Source of the DNA: Phellopilus nigrolimitatus
Taxonomy: Eukaryota; Basidiomycota; Agaricomycetes; Hymenochaetales; Hymenochaetaceae
Length of the DNA: 64,000 bases
Assembly: GCA_021029095.1 (NCBI GenBank)
Contig: JAJOHG010000020.1
Span: forward strand, 558,001-622,000
Direction of reading: 5' to 3'
The notes under the pieces were generated by a model that ran no database searches, had not been told where the DNA came from, and worked only from the letters and a program-made list of their open reading frames with translations. The translations under genes and the position numbers were made by a program. Positions 13,801-24,037 of the stretch are shown piece after piece. How positions within the stretch are numbered: the first letter of the stretch is position 1; every line of letters starts with the position of its first letter.

Positions 13801-15428
13801 CGCGGTTGATCTGCAGCACACGGAGCATTTCCGCATCGCTTGACGTCGCAAGCGCCGCACGCATCAGCCCTCGCAAATCCGCAGTGTCGAGGGCGTGGTC
13901 AAGTTGGTTCTGCTGCTGCACGAGTGCAACGAGCTCCTTGCGGATTTCGTCAGGCGTGGGCGGCGAGTGGAGCGTCGTCTGGGAAGCATTCGGCAGGATA
14001 GCGGCGTCCGAATCAGGAGTGGGCGGCGGTGACTGCACGGTCTCCTGCGCCGGAGCGCCGGAGCTCCCTGTCGTAGTCGTTTTTGCTCCCGAACTTGTGT
14101 CAGTCGTTTCAGTGCCGCCTGAGCTGGTCGTTGAATACGCCGGCGGAGACCCGCTCGGGGGAAGTGCAATAGGCTTCTGTTTCGGGGTCGTGTCAACTTG
14201 AGAAGGTCGCGCAGAGAGCGAGGCAATGAGTCGCTCTGTGTCTGCATTTCTCTTTGCTTCCGCGGCCTGGAGCTGGCGCAGAGTGCGAATCTGTATGGAA
14301 ATCTGTCTTACTGTTAGCGGACATATCTAAAGGATGAGAGTGATTAGGCGAATCTGTACCGAAAACAAGCCCAGAGCATCATTTAAGGCAACGTCGCAGA
14401 AACCGATGCTCCGCAGAATGTCATCGCGCTTCAGATACCGCTTGAGGAAAGGGCGATGGACTTGCTTTTGGAGCAAAATGTGCACAGCCTTGAATGATCT
14501 AAACGCGAGCACAAACGTTAAGATTTATATATGAGAAATAAATAAAATTTCGGAGCTTACTCAGTGAGTTTTAGGAGTGGCATTGTCAACTCTTCCCCAA
14601 CTTGATCTCCTGCCTCGTAGATCTCCTGGCGCACAGAAAAAAGAATGTCGGCACATCGTCCGGTGAGCCTCAAGCACGCAAGTCTGTTCGTCTGTGTACC
14701 AAACCATATTATAAGAAGAGCTGAAAAAGGATAGGGACACAATTACCTCCACGAGCTGCAGTGACTCCCAAATGGTCAACAAGACGCGCGCTGCTTCTTC
14801 CAGACCCGGGATGGGTGCAAAACGGAGACCTTCGGCACTTATTTCCAGCACATCATGCGCTACGTCTAGACTGTATCCAAGCGTGCTTCGTATAGCAAGA
14901 TAGACGCGCTACATACGATTTTAGTCATTAATAAGAATAAAAGACGACTAAATGTCGAAATTAAGATCGGACCAGAATAGTTACGACCGCTTTGCAATCT
15001 CACGACACACGAAACAACCACGATCTTTCCAACGTGGGTATAAAGAGCGATACCTTTGTTTTGTGCTTTGAAAAGAAAGGGGCTAATGTCCAAAGGCTCC
15101 ATCGGGATGGCAGTCGCATCTATTCTGGTCGAACACTCGAAAATAACACACTTACCTCCCTGGTACTTGTCCACCTCTCGGACTGCTCGGGAGGTACGCT
15201 GCCCTTCCTCAGAAGCGCTGGTTTGTCTCGCCATGGTCTGGAAACATCACGCGAACCCCACCAGCCTGTCGGTTCGTAGGTCGGTGCTTCCGCCTCCACC
15301 CTCGCAAGTTCAGCCTTGGTTGGGTATTCGGACATGACTGACGGAAATTGTCCGCGTGGTGAAAAGCGTATTTCAGACGGCTCCGAGCTAGCGGAGACCG
15401 TGTTTTGGAGCGAGCCTGCGTCCGACAT
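10837..15428 (-). CDS. Gene A: MLKL-like protein kinase with N-terminal helical bundle and conserved C-terminal module
   Basis: Multi-exon gene of roughly 1100 residues. The N-terminus has a short acidic, Pro-containing head with GWW (15428-15240). It is followed by four helical exons (about 14910-14350) that include LLTIWESLQLVE, RLTGRCADILFSVRQEI and RPFLKRYLKRDDILRSIGFC. This pattern resembles the MLKL/HeLo-like bundle of fungal cell-death proteins. A Ser/Thr/Pro and Glu-rich linker follows (14290-13420). The kinase domain runs from about 13380 to 12420: GFGYFSDVY glycine loop, VAVK lysine, MHGDLK...N catalytic loop (HGD for HRD, split by an intron at about 12990-12940), ITDFGQSE and RWQAPEIIDG. 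A disordered linker leads to the C-terminal module from LTLPLWAPSP near 11725, through SAYLYVETMMYRYVDD and GTLDAPDYGLFVNHN, to the stop at 10837. The joins of the first exons are unresolved. The function (kinase-driven membrane or cell-death signalling) is inferred from domain order. Confidence 0.75.
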
Positions 15429-16044
15429 GGTGGTGAGAACTTGAAGGGATCGTGGTCGTCGAGTTTGCGATGAAGTCCCGCGTCGAGTCAGATATGCAGT
15501 ACAGAGTACACGTCAGACCTTTGCGCGTCAAGGAGAGAAACAGATGCGAGAAAAGAGACTATGGAGCGCAGCTCTATGATGCTCGGAGTTGGCAACGTCG
15601 CACAAGCAGAGCGCTTCACATAAGGAAGTCGGCCAAAGATGATGTCAAGCTCCGCCGAGATGAACCGCGCGTATATCCAGATGGCGTTGCAAGCCACTTA
15701 TAGAGAGTAGAAAGGAATGAAGAAATATGAAGAGCGTTTCGTTGACATGCAAAACAGGCTGGACAGCGCTGACTGACTGACGCACTGACGAACTGACGCG
15801 CCCAAGGTTGTCGTGACCGTTGCAGATCTTGCATGATGATCTGAGATTCAACGTGTAATAATGTTCACAAAGCTGTGAAAAAAGTATAAGTAACCGGTAG
15901 GACTTGAAAAGACTACAACCAATTGAGAATCAATCGAGATATACGAGTCTACAAGTACAAAAGTATATGCATATGCTGCTAAGATAAAAATGATAAAAGA
16001 AACCGGAAGTAAAGCATTTCCGGAAGCAGATTCTTGTCGTGAAA
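15429..16044. other. Upstream region of gene A
   Basis: The 616 bp between the gene A start and the PrpF stop; both genes are on the minus strand. It contains a cluster of CTGAC repeats at 15769-15800. No exon is supported. Confidence 0.5.
15769..15800 (+). repeat. Clustered CTGAC/ACTGACG direct repeats
   Basis: Five copies of CTGAC, with ACTGACG or ACTGACT variants, fall within 32 bp about 340 bp upstream of the gene A start. The TGACTGACT part resembles bZIP (Gcn4/AP-1-like) half-sites. A regulatory role is inference only. Confidence 0.5.
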
Positions 16045-17315
16045 CTACCACCACACCACTCCCTTCATTAAGCGCCTACCTGTGCGTACCACTTTTGCAC
16101 TCTTCACAGCCCCCATGCCATCAAATTCAGCGCCCACATCGACTTCCCCAGATGGATGTCTAATTCTAATAAGGTCACTCAAGACTTTTCCTTGCCATTC
16201 CCCAGCTCGAGTGCTCCTAGGCCTGGACCCCTTGACGATGTCCCATGCCAATGTGCCCTCAGTGCGCGCGGCGACACCAAGGCACAGACCGACCGTCATT
16301 GGGATCGCTTTGTGGAGAATGCCCATCGAGAACGCATGCGCCATGACGTGTACCGCTGTGTCCTCAGGGAGAGCATTCGCGCTTTGCGAATAACGCGGTG
16401 CGCTCAGCACAGCGATCTTGGGCTGCGCCTTTGCTAACGCGTCAAGCCCCATCGCACGCGCGCCGCTCTGTCGGATATCTTCAATGCACTCCTCCACTTT
16501 AGGGTCCGCGAAGTTTATTTCGAAGGGATCGGGGGCACGCAAATTATCGACTAGGTCTTCAGATCTAATAAAGACCGTAGGGTTGGTTGCGTCGACTAGC
16601 GAGGCTCTGATAGTGCGTGCTTCGCCTCTATGAGAAAATGACAACACGTCTACCGGTTTTCCCGAAGGAAGAAGCTTTCCAGTCCTCGCTCCCGCTGGGG
16701 AGACAAAATCAAGGTCAATGCGGGACGCCTCCCCTCAACGCCCGCGATGGTCGTTTGGGGAAGATCAAGGACGGCTACATTCCCATTCCCCGACGCTATA
16801 GGGAAGGTGGTATCAATGCACTTGTTGGTGTTCGTGTTGAATGAGCGCACCACGCCGACGCCCGGGTTCGCTGCAAAACGTTGGGGCGCACACAAACCCT
16901 CGTCAACGGCGAACACGCCAATCATACTAGATAGATTCCCGCAGTTCCCAGAATAGTCAAGACTTGCTTCCTTTATACCGACCTGGCAGAAAGTGTACTC
17001 GATGTCGATGCCTACTGCGGATTGTGCATCGGAAGGCACACCAACGACGCAGATCTTGGACAAGCTGGACACCCCACCCCCCATTCCATTTAGCTGGCGG
17101 CCATACACGGGGTCCGGAGACCCCATTATTCTGAGAAAAATGGATGACCACTCTGCACGGTCTTTTGGTAGAAGGCTACGTTGGATGTATACGCCTTTGG
17201 ATGTCCCTCCTCGAAGAAATGTAGCTGGCAAAGGATTCGGGACTGTAAAAAGTGACATAGATCGCAGACTGACACCCGACATCCGCCAGGAACCCTTTTT
17301 TGCTGTGTTGAGCAT
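16045..17315 (-). CDS. PrpF-family isomerase (DUF453)
   Basis: PrpF proteins isomerise or tautomerise unsaturated tricarboxylates such as methylaconitate and 4-oxalomesaconate, without cofactor. Seen from the N-terminus: LPATFLRGGTSKGVYI, NGMGGGVSSLSKICVV, DYSGNCGNLSSMIG with the family cysteine, then IDLDFVSPAGARTGKLLPSG, DATNPTVF, PKIAVLSAPRYS, AVHVMAHAFSMGILHKAIPM and IRHPSGEVDVGAEFDG, to the stop at 16045. The ATG at 17315 gives a basic N-terminal extension; MSLFTVPNPLP at 17258 fits the usual family start. A one-base gap near 16720 breaks the frame between GVEGRRPA and IDLDFVSP, although both sides are clearly PrpF. No introns are evident. The gene sits between genes A and B, with no evident functional link to them. 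Confidence 0.88.
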
Positions 17316-17525
17316 ATTTAAAAGCGAGCTGAGCGTTTGACTCTTTGAGGAAGACGCAAAGTCGGAAACCCAGTGCACCTGTTTTGGGGAATAGCACCTC
17401 AAAACGGAAGCACTCCGGTGGCAACATGCTTGACTGACTTCAGATGATAATTCTTTTGTACACTTTTACTTCTACATACGCTGCAAAAGTTTACGAAACC
17501 CGGGCTCACAACTAAAAATACAGAT

Positions 17526-20500
17526 CTATAATGAACGTCTCCTACTTGCCAGCCTTCTCGTCTCCGGCGCAGGTTCCTGATAGGATGGCTCCGGGTCATG
17601 GGCATCCTTACTATGAAATTGCAAACATCCAAGAAGAACACTATTCCAGCTTTCCTGCAACGCGACATCTGATACCTTGAAAGACGAGTTAGGCCTGTCA
17701 TTTGCATTTGCAATTTCTTTCTGTGTTGGTTTCTTATTTGTCCGTTTCTGAGATTTCAGATCAGAATCTATTGAAAAGGTGCCCCATTTTTTTCCAGGTG
17801 TCCTTTTCTTAAAAACATTGAATAGCATCTAGTATAATATTTAGCTTCGTTGTTTTAGATATTATCAATATTATTAGAGGATTACCTGTCCTTTGGGCTC
17901 AGAATGATTAATTATAAGACCAAATTCTGGTGTTTTTAAAGTACCTGTAACTATATTGCACATATAAGTTAAGGATTAAGAGCCTGAGATCTATGCTCCA
18001 AACTCACCCAAGATAAGCTTCTCTTTACTCAAGTTGACATGCTCTCTTTGATAGTGCTTAAGAATATTGTCAATGTTTTGCTTGAGCCATAGCTTTGCGT
18101 AGTTGTGGTTTTCAAGATATTTGTATTGATATCTCTCAAGATAAATGTGTGCACTCTTGCCAGCAGTTGTGACTGGAAACTTATGGACTCTCTGCATCCT
18201 TCCCCTATGAACTAATTTAATGCTCACTCATGTCTGTTTTGCATGGTAATTTGACTTACTGAAAGTCACCAATCTTGTTGCTGTGGAATGATAAGGTGTT
18301 GCATAAGCTTTGAAGGGTATGCTGTACAAATATTGGTCTTTGGAGAATTTCTTTCCCTTGTTTGCTTTCTTGTAGTGGCCTAAACTCTTTTGACACATTG
18401 TTTGCAGTGAATGCATTGAAAAGTCTGATGAATGAGCCATCTGAAGCTGACACATATCCTACATCTGCTATTTCAGCAGGAGATGGAGTCCAAAGAGGTA
18501 GTGTTACTATGATATGCTGATTCAGCAGTCAGCTGCAGAAGGCCCTGAGAGGTCACTTACACAGGAAATTGAAACCATGCTGCAGTGTTGTTCTATATGC
18601 CACTGCATCTTGATGCATCTGTTTCATTTCATATTGAGAGAAATGTCTCTTCAGCTCAGTCAATTCAATGTCATTTGCATTTGCATGCTGAGCTGCTGCT
18701 TTGGTCATTGTCAAGTGTGTGCCTAATTTGCTTTTGGACCTTCCACTACTTGGGGATGAGATGCCAGAGTTTTCCAACTCTGTATGGAAAGGTGTGATTA
18801 AATTCTGCTTAGGAATGCCATCATCTACTAATAGGCAGATTGTGAATAAAAAAACCAGCTGGGTAATAATAGTTGCCATACAAGATTCTTCTGAAATGAT
18901 GCCAGTGAGTAAAGCTGAGTCATATAATTTTTGTGATAAAATCTAAAGCACTCACTGCTTGATTTAGAATCATGAGGTTTTTGTTTGTTTCCAAGTTGGA
19001 GATCCTCCAGAAACTCAATTACACCCTCAATGAGTTTCAAATTAAGTTCATTTGCCTGTTCTTTGCTAGCTCCCTGAGGGGATTTTGCCTTTCTCTCATT
19101 CAATTCCTTCTGTTTGAGCAAATGATCTCTTGCATTCTGTAATTCCCTCACTTTAGCTGGAATTTCTTCCAATTTTACACCTAGTTTGTTCATGATATTT
19201 GGATCTTCAGGTTGTTTCAGTAGCCTTTGAAACTCTGTATAAAGGTGTTGCTCTTGTTCCAAGTCAATCTGAGAGGCAGATTCTTTCTGACTTGCTCGCC
19301 AGTGCTCTATCATGATAAGAGCAAGTTCATTGATCCTTTTTTTCTCTTCAGGTGTTAGTCTCCTGGTTATACCGTCTGAAGAATGTGTATTTGAAGTTTT
19401 CTGTAAGCCTTTCTGGGAAGTCTGTGTGCTAACATCTGCATATTTCTTCCTATTAGAACCAACAGCTTTTGCTGCTAAAGCCGAATGCCCTTGACCCTGA
19501 TGAGTGATATCATGTATAGTTTTCAGTATTTCTTCCTTATCTGCGTCCCATTTTGATGTAAGATGAGCTACTTCATCTTTGACACCACTATCGAGCCGTT
19601 TTAAAAGAACAGCATTGATAGCAGCCTCAATATGACTTTCAAGCAGGTCCTTGAGTGCAGTCTTATTTTCTAATGGTCTTGTTGAGTTTTCTATAGTGAT
19701 GGCAAGAATCCGAATCAGAACCCGAGTCTGCACAAGTCACAAAATATAGTCAGACGTGATTTGGTACAGGTTACTAGTAAAGCTTACCTCAAACTCCTTA
19801 ACTGCACGATCAAGCTTTCCGCCACATCCGTCAAGTTCATCCTTGATGTCTTTGCGCTTGATCAGACGGTCTATATACGGTCTATGTTTCTGTTGGAGTA
19901 GAGCCTCATTTACTTCTTTAAAGATACTATACAAGTGTCAGGACGTGGCAACAGAGCTCAAAGAGCAATAGCAACATACTCTCTCACTCTTATGAGAGCT
20001 TCTTGGACGTGACCTTCTACAGGTTTGCCCTCACTTTGGACTATTTCGAGCAATGCCATGTATGCAACTTGGCAGCGTTCAATAAGGGAAACACATGATT
20101 CTTTGTTTGTCTGCGGTAATGGCTTAGCTGACTGTGGTTGCAGCTTGCTTTTACACGAACATACCTGGACAAATTGTAACGTGTCCACCATCCACAGCAA
20201 ACTCTGGGCGGCGGGTGCTATAAAGGTAACAGGAGCCAATCGCGTAGCAGATGTTGCAAGTTCAAGACTATCTTTGCCGATTTTGTTGACGTATTCAGCG
20301 CTTAATTGTGTGATTTTTTCAATTCTCTAAATCCACAGTCATTAGCGACAACATTACTTGAGAAAACGCTGTATGCGCATATTGCGCTGGAGAATGGACA
20401 TATAAGTTCAGACGCTACTTACACTTTTGAGAATTTCCATCCTTGTTTCTGCAGCCTCGGATGCTTGTTGATTCCTTCTCCTCCTTTCTTCCTTCGTGTT

Positions 20501-20863
20501 CTTTATCTTTGCCCACCAGCCAGCTGGTGGCGTAGTGAGATCGACCGAGCGACTCGCTGATGATCTTGAAGCAGTGTATATTGAAGGAAAGGACTCCCCC
20601 CTCCTGGCAGGCTCCTTAGCTGGATTGGGCGGAGGTTTACGAACTGATGCATTGTTCGTACGTGATACTGGCTTCGTGCTAGGCGAATGCCTCGGAGCAT
20701 GTTTTGAAAAATCAATTACCGTAAGTATGTCGCGATTGTCTTGATGTTGGCCTTCGGATGCCGTGCGGCTGGTGGAAGGATCGAGAGTGTTGGATCGCGG
20801 AGGTACGTTCTCGCGGGGTCGGTCTCCGATCGGCAGGGAGCCGGTACGTTTTATCGGCGCCAT
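17526..20863 (-). CDS. Gene B: kinase-less relative of gene A with helical N-terminus, coiled coil and shared C-terminal module
   Basis: The ATG at 20863 opens a basic, Ser/Pro-rich head (RTGSLPIGDRPRENVPP) with PPAGWWAKIKN near 20520. Then come helical exons: ATRLAPVTFIAPAAQSLLWM near 20230, ESCVSLIERCQVAYMALLEI near 20090, RPYIDRLIKRKDIKDELDGC near 19880 and RVLIRILAITIENS near 19720. They align in order with the helical bundle of gene C and, more loosely, of gene A. A long charged coiled-coil region fills about 19640-18960, where gene A has its kinase; no glycine loop, HRD or DFG is present. The C-terminal module resumes near 18500 (VTLPLWTPSPAEI, GSFIRLFNAF, KSAHIYLERYQYKYLEN, GTLKTPEFGLIINHS, KKWGTFSIDS, WNSVLLGCLQF) and ends at 17526. 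The 3' half is much more AT-rich than its neighbours. Exon ends are approximate. Possible adaptor, decoy or executor partner of gene A. Confidence 0.65.
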
Positions 20864-21443
20864 GACGGAGAGTCGTCTCTCCTTAGTGAGAGGTCAATGG
20901 GAATGGCTGCCGTAAGATTGACCCTCTATTTATGTGGATATTTAAAATTGCGCCACTGCTCTTTGAACGTTCAAGACTTTATCAGTGTCTAAACGGGCCG
21001 GGGGAGACGTGGCGGCTAGCGCGGGTGGATACAACAGATGATATAGCAAACTGCAGTGTGATGATTACACTGATAGTTGCCCGTTCGTTCTTGGTGAGCT
21101 TGCAGCAAACACTGCGGACATTCGTACTAAACAGATAAGTTTGTAAGTTTGCTGCTGCCGGTATCGATGACAAAGCACTATGTTACAATTGCCGACACGA
21201 GGGCTCACCTCGAACGAGTTCGATGAAAGCAAACTTACCTGTAGCAAAGCAATGACCAGCGGATTGGCTCTCATATACGATTTATGCGAGCTCGAGGTGA
21301 CCCGTGCACTTAATTATTCTTTCCCGAAAACGCCGAAAAATGATCTGCTGGACTCCCGAAATCAGAATTTCAGAACAGATGGCGTGAACGGCGGAAGGCG
21401 GACAGCAACACTCTGAACAGATGACGGGAGACGCTCGTTTAAC
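20864..21443 (-). promoter_or_regulatory. Upstream region of gene B, duplicated upstream of gene C
   Basis: Stretches here match the region upstream of gene C (24038-24460) in the same order: TGACGGAGAG...TCTCTCCTTAGTGAGA next to the ATG, TAAGATT...ATTTAT near 20910, a GCTGCTGCC..TATCG.TGACAAAG block near 21150, and a CACGAG.GCT.ACCTC block near 21200. On the minus strand the blocks around 21280-21130 look like a small exon starting MRANPL with a GTGAGC donor and a CTGTTTAG acceptor. This could be a 5'-UTR intron or a short upstream gene. Confidence 0.5.
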
Positions 21444-22090
21444 GATGAGTCTCGACTTCGACATTGACGACGAGTACGTATGACTCCCAAGGGTGTTGAG
21501 GAGGGAAAGTACTAAACACAGATGAGCTAACTGCATTGAGATCGACTGCATAGACCCGCAGGAAAAGTAATTGATAATAATATAGACTCGTCCACAAAGA
21601 TCTCGGTACAGATCAGTCGCTTGAAAAGATTTCCCACTGTGAGTACGTAATACATACTATTAAAACATCATGAAGGAAGGAAAGGCAAGGAAATTGTTCA
21701 AGTGAACTACTCGTCGCCCACGCTGTGTCGTTGACTTCCTGGTCTCGTCGGTATTACCCCATTCCACATCGGGCCGTGCGCATACCGTGTCTTCGACCAT
21801 CTGCTCGCTCCCTCAGACGGCCGAACTCCTCAAGCACTCGCTCAGCGCTCATTCTTCGCATGCTTATTTGCACTGTTTTGTGTCTCTCATGCATCCGAAC
21901 ATGCGCCGGAGTGCGAGCCGCACTTCAGGCTGCCGTACGCATCAGCACAACGCGTAGCAGTTCTCGAAAGGCGTGAAGCAGTCAGAGCGGTACGTTACTC
22001 GTTGGGGAGCACGCCGACACAAAGACGTATCTTTTGGTCAGCAGGTTCGCGCGAGCAAACGCATCACCCTCGTCGCCTTGATGATCAAGG
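21444..22090 (+). pseudogene. Possible small gene or gene remnant between B and C
   Basis: Not recognised. An ATG at 21444 begins MSLDFDIDDE and is followed by a strong donor (GTACGT). A frame resuming near 21560 reads PAGKVIDNNIDSSTKISVQ and then RLKRFPT before a GTGAGT donor near 21640. After a candidate acceptor near 21703, one frame stays open for about 120 codons (GLVGITPFHIGPCAYRVFDHL near 21745), but an in-frame TGA at 21731 separates it from the acceptor. Two other frames are also partly open, so coding status is doubtful. It is either an intact short gene with unread splicing, a broken gene, or chance. Confidence 0.25.
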
Positions 22091-22558
22091 CTGATGCGCG
22101 CTCTGCCGCGAAGCGCGCCTGTGTCGTTGGCAATGGCAGGTACAAGGCCTGCGTGTTGCACAGAGCGCGGATCCATGCGCCGCTGCTTTCCACTTGATGT
22201 CATCTTTTCGTGGCCATTGTAGAAAGTCTCCGGGATCGACATTGACATCCAAAACGGAAACAAGTTTCGGAGACACGTAGACAGTTCAACATGTAGCTAC
22301 GAACAGTCAAAAAGACTCGTAAAATGAGGAAGAGGAGATGATCGATGTGTAGCCTGAGACGAGAGGGGAAATGGAAGAAGAAAACAAGGGTGTATATATC
22401 ACATGTGTCCCTGGAGGAAGATAGAGAAAGTTGTAACATTTCCCACACAACAACATGAGAAAGTGAGTCTGAGTAGCCAGAGCAAGGGGAGGCGGGGGGA
22501 TATTTGATAGAGAGAATCAGCTAATGTCAGATTGCAGATCATCTCATATGCAAAGTAT
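22091..22558. other. Intergenic stretch downstream of gene C
   Basis: No coding signal is supported. It covers the 3' side of gene C. Confidence 0.4.
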
Positions 22559-24037
22559 TCAGCTTGCTCCCATTTGTAATGCTTCATTCAGTGGGTTCAG
22601 TGACCTTATTGATTCTTGCTTTTTCATTTGGTGAATTGACTTTATTGATTCCTGCTTTTTCACTTGGTGAAGTGACCTTATTGATTCTTGCTTTTTCATT
22701 TGGTGAAGTGACTTTATTGAATCTTGCTTTTTCATTGGCTGGCTCGTGCAATTGCATTCCGGCTTCCCCTTTTGTGGAGTCTCGGGAAAAGATACTGAAA
22801 TTTGCACATTGCTATTATTATTCGGAACTGCTGTAGGATGTGCAGACTCTTCTTTAACACCACCCTTCGCTTGTTCTAGGAGAGCCTCCTTGATAACCTT
22901 GAGTTCGCCCTTAATTTCTAGTGTTCTGGCTGAATTGTCTATAGTGATTGCAAGAATCCGGACCAGGACTCGAGTCTACGCAAGTCATGAGATATAATCA
23001 GCGGCGTTTTGTTGCTGGCCACTGCTAAGTCGTACCTCAAATTCCTTGACTGCACGATCAAGTTTCGAGCCACATCCATCAAGTTCCTCTTTGATATCCT
23101 TGTATTTAATCAGACGTTCAATGTACCTCCTATGTTTTTGTTGTAGTAGAGCATCAGATACTTCTTGAAAGATGCTGTGCAGATTAGACAGCAGTTAGTA
23201 CGTGGTTACAATGTTCAAATAGCAATAGCGATATACTCTTTCACCCTTTCGATAGCATTTCGAACATGATCTTGTAAATGCTGGCCCTCGCTTTGGACTA
23301 TTTCAGACAATGACACATATGCGGCAACACAGCCTTCAATCAGAGAAATGCATGTTTCCTTGTTTATCTAGGGAAATTATCTGGCTGCAGAAGCGACTTG
23401 TGCTACACAAACATACCTGAACAAACTTCAAAATATCCACCATCCAAAGTAGCATTGAAGCAACGGGTGATAAAAAAACAATAGGAGCCATTCGCGTGGC
23501 AATTACTGCAACTTCAAGACCAGTATGGCTCATATGTTTGGCATAATCAGTCACAGGTTTTGTGACCATCACAACGTTCTAAATTCACAATCATTAATGG
23601 CTCGAAAGAAAAAATGGATGTAGGGTTGGATATGTAAGTTTGAATGCGTTGCTTACTTCTCTGAACTTTTCCATTCTCGTTTCTTCAATCTCGGACGCTT
23701 GCTGGTTCTTTCTCCTCCTATTTTCATTTGCGTTTTTTATCTTAGCCCACCAACCAGCTGGTGGAACATTGATTTCTGCCACAGAAGATCTGGAAACAGT
23801 ATTTACTGAAGATAAAGGCGATGCTTTATTTGTACGCGACGCTAGCCTCGTGCTAGGCGAATGCTTGGGAGCATATTTTGTAAAATCAATTACGCCGAAT
23901 AGTCTATGGTCGCCTTGATGCTGGCCCGCCGATTTTGTATGGCCGGAAGAGGGATCATACGTGCTAGATCGTAGAGGTCCATTCTCATGGGGTCGACTTC
24001 CGATCGGTAGGGAGCTCGCGCGCGTCGTCCGTACCAT
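22559..24037 (-). CDS. Gene C: truncated paralogue of gene B with a repeat tail
   Basis: Starts at 24037 with MVRTTRASSLPIGSRPHENG, matching the head of gene B nearly word for word, including the HSPSTR and PPAGWWAKIKN segments. Helical exons follow in the same order: ATRMAPIVFLSPVASMLLWM near 23490, ETCISLIEGC near 23350, RRYIERLIKYKDIKEELDGC near 23120 and RVLVRILAITIDNS near 22965. The protein then departs from B: a short linker ends in four 12-residue repeats (MKKQESIRSLHQ type, 22740-22601) and a stop at 22559. The coiled coil and C-terminal module are absent. The predicted length is about 370 residues. Splice phases match those of B. It may be a decoy or regulator made only of the bundle, or a degenerating copy. 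Confidence 0.65.
22601..22740 (-). repeat. Four in-frame 36-bp tandem repeats coding for a basic 12-residue unit
   Basis: Units start at 22601, 22637, 22673 and 22709, each 36 bp and differing by only a few bases. On the minus strand they encode MKKQDSIKSLHQ, MKKQESIRSLHQ, VKKQESIKSIHQ and MKKQESIRSLNP. The length is a multiple of three, so copy changes keep the frame. The unit is absent from genes A and B. Confidence 0.9.

Noticed and set aside
22601..22740. CRISPR-like array
   Set aside because: The 36-bp units are contiguous without spacers, are in frame within a eukaryotic gene and encode a peptide repeat.
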